Position numbers and translations under genes: made by a program
In this document: one piece after another, positions 55,573 to 64,000 of the stretch
Numbering within the stretch: the first letter of the stretch is position 1
How the letters are laid out: every line of letters starts with the position of its first letter
Notes under the pieces: model-generated
The model's database searches: none
What the model was told of the DNA's origin: nothing
Seen by the model: the letters and a program-made list of their open reading frames with translations, nothing else
Origin: Flaveria trinervia
Taxonomy: Eukaryota > Streptophyta > Magnoliopsida > Asterales > Asteraceae
DNA: 64,000 nucleotides
Reading direction: 5' to 3'
Assembly: GCA_025506515.1 (NCBI GenBank)
Contig: CM046457.1
Coordinates: 4,684,944 to 4,748,943 of the forward strand

Positions 55573-58213
55573 CTATGGTTGTACAGAGGGATCTTCAGCT
55601 GTTGTTGATGGAGAAACCTCAGTCATTTGGTCTTTCTTAGACTTCCACACCACCTTTGGAGTCTTGGACTTGACCTTCAAAACCTTAGAAGCTTTTGGAG
55701 CTTCACAAGTTTTAATGACTGATACTTCGGAAGAATCTACAGTCACTGCAGCAGACTTTAGTGCTTCGGAAGAACCTTTCTTCCGAGACCAACTTTGCTT
55801 CCGAAGGTAATTTTCCATTTACCTTTTTCACTGATTTGGAGCTTCGAAGGAAACAGACTTTCCTTCCGAAGCTTGAGACTTCTTGAGACTCTTTGGAGTC
55901 TTTGTTTTGGTCATGTGGACAGTACTTTTAGGATTGTATGGACAATCCTTGGCAATATGAGAAGTACTTTCACACATAACACACAACATTTTCTTCTTCA
56001 AAGAAATCTCCTTTTGAGAGCAAGACTGGCTTTGGTCACATCCCTTTTTCACCTTCATCTTGGTAGATGCAGATACAATTCCCTTGGACTGTGAACTGTT
56101 CTTGGAATTTGATGGTCCAGGCTGTGCAGCAGTGGTACACAGCAGCTCAGTCTTCTTCTTTGTACTGAGATGATTTGAACATGAACCAGAACTCTTGGCT
56201 AAGAAGCTTTGGTGGATGTCTTCAGTCCTTACTGCTTTGAAACCTGCAGAGATAAACACTTGTTTCTGCTTAGCATCAAAAGTAGCCTTGATTTCTTGAG
56301 CCTTCTTTGCTTTCCTTTTGCTCTTCCTGATCAGTTCTTTCTCTTGGACTTGGTCATCACAGTTAATTTCTTCTCCTCAGAAGGATAGTGGCCCTTGGAG
56401 GAATCCTCTTCTTCACTCTTCTCAGAGGGATTCCTCACTATCACTTCTTCATCATCCTCACTTATTGGATCTATGAGAGGAAGCTCATCTTCACAAGTTC
56501 CACACCTAGGAGATCTTACAGACAAGATTGTGTGTGGAGGAGCTATCTCATTTGAACCCAGTCCCTGTCTATTTTGATAACAAACCTTATTGTGTAGGGA
56601 TGAGGATATCATGTCTTGAAGGTCTCTTCTTCAAGAACACTTTTCTCTGCCATGGCTTTGCTGATCACAAGCTCAGCCTGGCACTCAGTCAACTTAGTGA
56701 TGAGATCTTGGATCTGAGTTCTAAAATCTGTATGTTCATGTTTTAGTACTGAAATGGTTTTCTCCAAGTCTTCTATCTTTAACTTGTAATCATTTGCAGA
56801 CTTTCTAAAATCAGATTTTAATATGTTTAATGACTCAAGATCAGATCTCATCTCTAGGTTGTAGGACCTGTATCTATTTACTTTAGCAATGCATTCAGGG
56901 AGCAAAGATGTTCTAATACCTTGGCTTCATCATGGTCAGCCATCAATGCTTGGTTTGGAGAAGCATCCTCCACCTGAAAACTCCAGTCAAATCCTCCCTC
57001 TTCAACAGCAACCGCAGCATGTTGCTTTGTCTTCTCAGCCTGAGGGGTATTGTTAGTGTAGTTTGGTCTGAGTTGTGTTTGACCCCCATTTGCTCTAGGT
57101 GCCTTACACTCCCTAGCAAAGTGACCCATAAGGTTACAATTGTAACACTTAACTTTGCTTTTATCCAGCCCAAACTTACCACTGGTAGCATTGCTTGGAA
57201 ATCTTCTTCCTGTCCTCTTGTAGAACTTCTTGGCTCTGTGAGTGAGGAGAGCCATCTGTTGAACTATCTCCATGTATTCCAGGTCATCTGGATGGATACA
57301 GTCTAGGTCTTCAAGAGTGAAGAGATAATTCCCACAGCTTTCATCTGCAGACACAAAGGCTTGAGAAGAACTTGTCTCTTGGAATGGGCTTCCTTGAGTA
57401 AAGTTCTCCCTTGGTGTCTCCGGAAGGTGATGAAAGGACCCTTTTGTGAGTTGTCAGGGTAGCATAGGAGATGATGTTGGGGTTCTATGTTGTCCCTTTC
57501 AACCACATGAAGGGCTGAACCCATTTGATTGTTAGAGTTGCCAGATGAACCTTGTATGTTCATCTCCATCTGGTATCCACTGAGAATCCCATATAACTCT
57601 GTCAGAGTAAGAGTTTTAAGGTTCTCGGTCCTCTTGATTACCACACAATAGTGTGTCCATTGCCTAGGAAGTGAGGACATGAACTTCCTTACAATGTCTC
57701 TGTTCTCAAGAGGAACTCCTCCATCCACAAGGGTATCCACAATATCAACATACCTGAAGTATTGTTGGGTCATGGTTTCACCTGCTTTAAAGGTGAAATT
57801 TTTCAAACTGCTGCTTCAGAAGATCTTTCTTGTTCTCCTTGGCTTCAGAGGAGCCTTCATACATCAGCTTCAGTGCATCCCACAGCTGTTTAGCTGTCTT
57901 GCACTTCTTAAAACCTCTGTACACAGAGTTTGGATAGCAGTCTGAAGAGCAGTCATGGCCTTCCTGTCAATCTCTACTATTTTCCTATCTTCATCTGAGT
58001 AGTTGGCCACATCTTTAGGAATCATACCAGCACCAGTAGCAGAGGGGGTGCTGGGTATGAAAGTCCATATTCAACAGATTCCCACATTCTTGAGTCAAGA
58101 GACCTGATGAAGCCTTCCATCCTCATGCACCAGGTGTCAAAGTCATCAAGAGTGATCAGTGGGGATTTGTTCATGGTTCCAGTCTCCATATCAGTCTTTG
58201 AGATGGAAGCCAT
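55573..58213 (-). pseudogene. gag and spacer region of the nested copia element
   Basis: Starts at 58213 (MASISKTDMETGTMNKSP, then DDFDTWCMRMEGFI). The capsid-like part continues at 57806-57303 (RYVDIVDTLVDGGVPLENRD, KFMSSLPRQWTHY), then zinc knuckle CYNCNLMGHFARECKAPR (57230-57160), a coiled-coil stretch (56905-56609), an acidic segment and a second knuckle CVMCESTSHIAKDCP (about 55985-55940), followed by a Lys-rich spacer to 55573. Two separate CCHC knuckles and a long spacer make this gag unusually long. Frames change at about 57960, 57830, 57350, 56900, 56330 and 55820. Confidence 0.8.
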
Positions 58214-58278
58214 TTGAAGAGTTTAGTTTTTGTGTGTGTGAGGGATCTTAAGATGGTTAGATCTTATATCACGAGCCT

Positions 58279-58294
58279 GAGTGCTCTGATACCA
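58279..58294 (-). other. Primer-binding site of the nested copia element
   Basis: Minus-strand TGGTATCAGAGCACTC two bases after the 5' LTR end, complementary to the 3' end of initiator tRNA-Met. It fixes the element's direction. Confidence 0.9.
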
Positions 58295-58296
58295 AT

Positions 58297-59082
58297 TGCA
58301 GGATCGTTTAAGGGCTTGAACACAATTACAACACAACAACACAATGAGAAGATTAACTAAACTTTAATCAAACAGTGAACAGGTAACCAAAGGTGATACA
58401 AAGAACACAAGTAAAGCAAGAGACAGAACAAGAGAGTATAGTTTTCAAGAAGCAGTATATTGCTTTCTCAAGTTCTTTTACAAGTGTTACAAAGCATAAA
58501 GAAAGATACAAGAACTTGGAATACTTATACTACAACCTACAGCCGGCTATACTTTGAAAGCCAGCTGGATACAATTGACTAGACACTAACAAAAATCAAT
58601 TGTAGGATCAAAAGGCATATCTGCCTTTTGACCTTGTGACTATGACATGCCATAGCTCACATCCTTATACATTATACAAGGATAAAGTACATAAAGTGGA
58701 AAGTTTCAGACTCAAGACCTCAATGTACAGTTACCAAAGCATGGCCTTTTCACCAACTCTTGTAAGTTGGTGACTTATCAGAGACGCAGCGGAAAAGGTG
58801 CTTTATGGAATAGTACATCAGATAAAGCATGTGTACTAAAAGTCTTCGGAAGAAATCTGTCTTCATAGAGTGAAGCTTCGGAAGACTTTGTCTCTTGAAG
58901 CTTTGGAAGACTTCATGTTTGGCTTCGGAGATATTGGTCTTGGCTTCAGAAGATATTACACTTAGAGTATTTTCTAATGCTTTGTGTAATTCTTCCGAAG
59001 CATTCTTCACTTCAGTACTTAGTGCATGTTGCTGAAACACTTAGGCAGTTTTGGGTTGCATCAGACTTCAGGAATCCTTACA
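58297..59082 (-). repeat. 5' LTR of the nested copia element
   Basis: 786 bp, near-identical to 46679-47486, lacking one GCTATACTTTGAAAGCCA unit. Followed on the right by target duplication CAATG. Confidence 0.95.
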
Positions 59083-59087
59083 CAATG

Positions 59088-59927
59088 ATATTTCAATTTC
59101 TCAGTCTTATTATATTGAGAATTTTGGAAAAAAATTAACTTTAAAGATTATTCTCTAGTAAGCACGCCTATAGATCCTAATATTAAGCTTCTACTTAATA
59201 AAGGTATTGCAGTATCTCAACTTAAATACTCAAAAGCTATTGGAAGTCTCATGTATGCCATGATTAGCACTAGCCTTGATATAGTCTATGTGTTGGAAAA
59301 GTTAGTAAATTTACTAGTAACCCTAGTTCACATCACTGACAAGCTATTAATCAAGTATTACTTAAGTACTTGAAAGAAACAATGAATTATTGTTTAACAT
59401 ATTTTGGGTTTTTTCTGTTATTGAAGGTTATTCGGATGCAAGTTGGATTACATATATAAAAGATCATTCTTCCATAAGTGGATGGACATTACTACTTAGA
59501 GGAGGTGCCATCTCTTAGGCATAGAAAAAACAAACTTGCATTACTAACTCAACAATGGAATATGAGTTTTGTGGCATTAGCAACAGCTGGAAAAGAAGCT
59601 GAATGGCTAAAAAACTTGATTTATGAAATTTCATTTTGGCCTAAACCGATATCATTTATATTTATTAGATGTGATAGTGAAGCCACTTTGGCTAAGGATT
59701 ATAGTCAAGTGTATAATGACAAGTCTAGACACTTAGGTGTTAGACATAGCATGATTTGTGAGCTCATTATGCATGGTGTGATATATGTGGAGTTTGTGAG
59801 AACTCAACATAATTTAGTCGATCATTTAACTAAAGGGTTAAATAGAGATCTTGTGCATAAGTCGACTTTAGGGATGATTGAAGTCCACCTAAATCCTCTC
59901 ATGTTTAGATACCCAATTCACATATAG
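59088..59927 (+). pseudogene. pol of the outer copia element, 3' part (RT end and RNase H)
   Basis: Resumes exactly after the CAATG duplication (SQSYYIE...), then KAIGSLMYAM and SLDIVYVL (about 59233-59300), YSDASW (about 59430), and RNase H words LATAGKEAEWLKNLIYEI and SRHLGVRHSMICELI, ending VRTQHNLVDHLTKGL. Stops and shifts occur before 59478; the last 149 codons are open. Confidence 0.85.
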
Positions 59928-60408
59928 TATAACACTAGATATTATATTCAATATGGAAAGCTTAGCATCTAGAGATTAGAACACATTAGTAACAACATCT
60001 CAATGTATGTGTTCAGACCTGCAAGTTGAGGAGATTGAAGTTTAACTTCTTAATAGTTCTTTTGAAAATTACATACGTAGATGTAAGAGAAAAAGAGCTA
60101 CCTATATGAGCATGAAGTTTAGCTGCTTCAAAAAGCTTAGACTGACTTTGATATGCTTATGAAAGATAAAAACACAAGGCTAGTAAAATATAGTGTCAAG
60201 TAAGAACATATAAGTATATAAACTTTTGTGTATATTATCTTTAGTATTCGATATGAATAGCAAGTGTTCAATCCTAAGTGACACCCTAATATTTGAATAT
60301 TTAGAATGTGTATACTAAGATGAAATTCAATCGTCACGATATTTCATTTATGCATAAGTTTGTTGTTTGTTTTAGTTAATCAAGAATTACACTAAAATGG
60401 GGCAGGAA

Positions 60409-61059
60409 TATTGGATATTTTAGTGTAAGTGGATTGACTAATGACCAATGTGATCGTAATCTCCATCAAACAAGTTAGGAGGTGCAGAGTGCACGCTTGT
60501 GATGAGTGTTTATGATCATTGATATTGAAAACCTTCTTACCCTAAGCAATGGGGGTTCTAAGGGGCAACGCCCCCTGGGCGGGGGTTCGGGGGCAGCACC
60601 CCTGGTAGCGGGTCCAAGGGACAGCAGCTCCTTGCGGGGTCTAAAGGGCAGAGCCTCTTGATGGACTCGAGCTGCCAGGTCAGCTTGGAAAATTTTTATT
60701 TGGAAAAAATGGCTTCATTAAAAATGCATTTCGAATTGATTTTCCAGAATTTCACATGTGAAGTTCAAGTGAAAAAAATACATATTTTTAATGGGGATTT
60801 AAAAATAAAAAATAAAATACTTAAATCGCCAAATTGTAGTTATTCCCCTTTTCTTTCCTCCAAGTATCGAATTGGATGAAAAAGTTTGTCCCTTTTCTCT
60901 CGAATTGTTCTTTTTCCGGTTCACGAAAATTCACACATCTTAACATACAAATTCTTGATCTCTGAGTTGTATCCGGTTGATTTATTTGGGTGAACCACCA
61001 AATAATTTCGATCTAAAAGTGATCTTTACTACTCTCGGATTATTCAAGTATATTCTACA
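60409..61059 (+). repeat. 3' LTR of the outer copia element
   Basis: Begins TATTGGATATTTTAG after a purine-rich AAAATGGGGCAGGAA tract (the TG border has mutated to TA) and ends ...GTATATTCTACA. It carries a longer GC-rich GGGGTTCGGGGGCAGCACCC block than the 5' LTR. Confidence 0.88.
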
Positions 61060-61064
61060 TTTTT

Positions 61065-64000
61065 ATATCTTACTTTGTATTCTTTAGCTTATTTTTTAAC
61101 AGAAAAAAATAGTTATTTTATAACTAGTAGTAATATAAAGTATTTTATATCTTACTTTGTATTCTTTAATTTATACGATAATAAAATAATTGTTTAACTT
61201 TTAAAAAGAAAAATAGTTATTTTAAAATTAATAAATACATTATTGACGAAGTGAAATAATTTTGTAATAGTCCTCGAGCTTGCAGCTTAAAAGTGCTTAG
61301 CTTTAAACACAAACACACCCCACTATCAACCATCCCCAAAACCCGCTTTCGAGTTGTGAAATTAATCATTATCTTAATATTAGGGTTGAATTTAGATTAA
61401 TATATAGGTTTTTTTTAATTATTTTAATAATTATATTTGTAACTTGCTATCAATTAATTATTGTGTTTATCAAAAAGTTAAAAGCATAATTATGTTTTGT
61501 ACAACCCCAACTCATAAACTCGTCTACTACTACTACTCCTGATGCAGATCAACTATTAGCCTATTGCATATCAAGATTTAAACTCTGATAGTATTTAGAA
61601 AATGTTTGACTCCTACCATTAGAACATCAACTTAAACAATAGACGTATAATTATATGTAACAAGCTAAGGATAATAGGGGTCGATCCCTCCTATTTTTTC
61701 GTCATTAGTGTCAGTTATTGGTTGGTAGCATAATTTTTTTTACATATATTGAGTCCATCCCCGTTAAGAAAATTACTTTTGCCCGATCTATTTATTGTAA
61801 TGTTTAAGCTACGTCACTGTATATTTTTGATATGTTATATAAGAGACTTATATGAAACATTTTACTGATTTTAATCATTGTAGATGCCATATATATTTAG
61901 CTATTTTATGTTTTAAGAATTAAAATCCCAATTTGTTTATTAAATGGGTGATGGTAACGACAATCGTTAGCTACATGATCACTTTATGGATGAGAATGTG
62001 GAGGTATTGAGATGCAGATCATATGGTGAATTAAAAAGTATAAGAACGGGGATCTGTTCGTTTAAGTTTATTTAACTGATGGACACAAACAAATATATAC
62101 ATAAAGTTTTATTTTAAATAACAGCCCATCACAAAAATTAAAGTCAAAATATACACACCGTATTCATTTTTTATATGATTCTTACAAAAGATGTCGATTT
62201 TATAAATTTCATATTGAGTTATGAGTTTAGAGTCTAGAGTTTAGTCATGAAATTATTGAATTTCGTAGCCATTGCATCAGGTGGTTCGAGTGTTCCAAGA
62301 CCAAAGGATTGTTTCCGTCTAAGTTTCCATTTTGCTACTATGAGTATCTAATTATGCCTTGATGGTCGAAGGTGATGTTGCATGAACATAACGTGTTAAA
62401 CTTAGAAAGTTATATGCATTAGTACAAAATAAGTTTATCTCGTTACACACAATTACAAAACCTTTAAAATTAGATATATTTTGAACATATAAAGTTTGAA
62501 ATTTTGTAAGATAAATGTATATGTGATTCATGGAGAGATGAAATGTTGTTGTAAAAAATGACCTTGGAGAATAGAAATATCATTAAAACATGCATTCTAT
62601 TTGATGGAAATAAAACGCTAAAAAAGTATACCCTAATTGTTTTAATGAATATATTGTTATGAATGATGATATTTTATAAAAGCGACTACACTTATAATGT
62701 TTTAAAATTGAAAACTAAAGAAATTTGGCCTACACACCAACCTTATTTAAGTATTCCATATGAAGTGCTTTAGGTGCATATGAGCAATAAATATAAGTGT
62801 GTGTCATTTGAATAAAATGGTGGCAAATTAGGTGAGCCAAATAAATCGGCAAAACAAGTTTATGTCTTATTATATCTTTTGTAATTTAGTTTATTTATTT
62901 ATGACAAATTAAGCGAGTCAAATACCATATTTTGAACATAATTCGTTTTTAACAAAATTTATACAAAGATGCTAATTAAAAATTAAACGCAACCACAAAA
63001 TATTATTATTTAAAAGTTAATGAGCGAAAATTATGTTTGAAACATATATTATACTCAGTACATGAATATAGTTATAACTTTTGATACTTGAGGGTCTAGC
63101 ATGAAAATTTTGTTGGTGTTGATAAATGTGGTATTATAAATGTACTTTCTTATAATAATAAAGTTTGTGAACACAATTCGTGTATTAAATATATTAAAAT
63201 GTGCATAATTATAGTGAATACACAGAGATAGAGTTAATACTCGATTAAAAAGTTAGGTAAATTTATGTATTATAATAAAAGAAACTTTTGCACTTATCAT
63301 AATTTTAGACATATTAAATTTATTTTTCTCACTTTTCTCTCCTATTAAATATTACATTAACTTTCAATTATATTATTTAATTCTTTTATATTAGAATTTT
63401 TTTTAATAAATTAATAAAGAGGGATTATTTTAAATGCAATATCTAAATAAACAATTTTTTGTTAACATAAGTAATTTTTCTAAAATATCAAACTTTTTTA
63501 AAATCAAAATATTCTAAAAGTAGTGTTTTTAGAAAATAAATTTTTGTGAACCATAATAATTAAAATTTCAGAGCTATAATAAGAATTCTTTTATAAAATG
63601 ACATTTTCTTAAAACGGTTTGACTTAGAACAACGTGTTTCAAATTTTTAATAAAAGAAACTAAAGTACAAAAGTTTACCAGAAAATATATCATTGGTTTA
63701 TTACTTATAGTCATTACTTATAAGTAATTTTAATCACTCTTATCTTAAAATATTGTTTATAATTAATAATTTTACCTTACTAACTATTTAATATTTTGTT
63801 TATATCGTGTTCACACGGGATACTAACCTAGTATTATATATAGGGACATGTTATAGATACACCCTGATGGATATTTGGACGCCCTAGATACGGCGCGTAA
63901 AATTATTCACAGGTTGTATTGGTCTGTAAATATCAAATAAGTCAATTCATGATTTTTTGCGGTTCGTATTGTCCATTACGACCCATAATGATAGGGCCGT
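61065..64000. other. AT-rich terminal region with no gene seen
   Basis: Nearly 3 kb of very AT-rich DNA without splice-linked frames, recognisable domains, RNA genes or clear terminal repeats. The last ~150 bp become less AT-rich (GATACGGCGCGTAAAATT) and may belong to a feature beyond the window. Confidence 0.5.

Larger units (their letters stand above)
46679..59082 (-). mobile_element. Nested Sirevirus-like Ty1/copia retrotransposon
   Basis: 12,404 bp on the minus strand, inserted in the outer element's RT with a perfect target duplication CAATG (46674-46678 and 59083-59087). Order: 5' LTR 59082-58297, primer-binding site, gag with zinc knuckle, protease, integrase, RT, RNase H, a ~3.7-kb extra coding region (51333-47648), polypurine tract, 3' LTR 47486-46679. 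The two LTRs are nearly identical apart from small indels, so it is much younger than its host element. Length, domain order and the extra 3' frame with coiled-coil/charged regions fit Sirevirus-lineage elements. Scattered frameshifts suggest it is no longer autonomous. Confidence 0.92.
42843..61059 (+). mobile_element. Outer Ty1/copia retrotransposon, split by a nested element
   Basis: 5' LTR 42843-43472, gag, protease, integrase and reverse transcriptase up to 46678, then a 12.4-kb insertion, with the remaining RT/RNase H at 59088-59927 and 3' LTR 60409-61059. TTTTT lies outside both ends (42838-42842, 61060-61064), compatible with a target duplication. Coding is broken by many stops and frameshifts, and the LTRs differ by many substitutions and a block of extra sequence, so it is old. 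Own length without the insertion and one copy of CAATG is about 5.8 kb. Confidence 0.9.

Overview
The window looks like nuclear DNA from a flowering plant, most likely a eudicot. It is AT-rich, its genes are sparse and contain introns, and most of it is transposable elements at different stages of decay. The non-coding style suggests Asteraceae, but that is an impression and was not tested. Two complete host genes are visible: a membrane-anchored class I formin (18992-22892, + strand, six coding exons) and a CRLK1/CRLK2-type calcium/calmodulin-regulated receptor-like kinase (35849-39559, - strand, six coding exons). A small two-exon gene of unknown function (11126-11738, - strand) is also likely real. 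Three other host genes are broken: an ILR3/bHLH115-like transcription factor with a frameshift and an early stop (295-1428), a mitochondrial-type rpl16 fragment (about 9830-10190), and a histone H2A gene (25206-28400) split in its second exon by a 2,684-bp LTR insertion with a perfect 5-bp target-site duplication.

Layout. 1-2.1 kb: bHLH relic. 2.1-8.8 kb: a decayed Ty3/gypsy element on the - strand. It has an unmatched pair of terminal regions, one of them a 1.3-kb near-perfect palindrome, and is bounded by TTGAT target-site duplications inside an older 58-bp host tandem repeat. 8.9-11 kb: a small hAT-like element and the rpl16 relic. 11.1-16.5 kb: the small gene, whose first exon and upstream region occur in five tandem copies, each separated by a small TIR-type element. 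16.6-19 kb: another hAT-like MITE and no gene. 19-22.9 kb: formin. 23.6-24.7 kb: LINE tail with a nested MITE. 25.2-28.5 kb: interrupted H2A. 30.8-31.5 kb: TRIM-like mini retrotransposon. 31.6-34.7 kb: an unusual 3.1-kb element with inverted termini, carrying many GC-rich palindromes and two decayed reading frames. 34.9-35.3 kb: MITE. 35.8-41.1 kb: CRLK kinase with a repeat-bearing upstream region. 42.4-42.8 kb: a long TTA/TTG microsatellite. 42.8-61.1 kb: an old Ty1/copia element (+ strand) split inside its reverse transcriptase by a younger 12.4-kb Sirevirus-like Ty1/copia element (- strand) that carries a large extra reading frame. 61.1-64 kb: AT-rich, no gene seen.

The host genes do not form a pathway, and co-localisation in a plant genome implies no operon. 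The most original signals are (1) the inverted-terminus element with interspersed TATACGCCGCGTATA-type palindromes, (2) the tandemly multiplied promoter plus first exon, (3) the palindromic LTR end of the gypsy element, (4) the target-site-dated H2A disruption, and (5) the CTTCGGAAG motif that recurs throughout the younger copia element. All exon boundaries were read by eye from GT/AG sites and reading-frame continuity.
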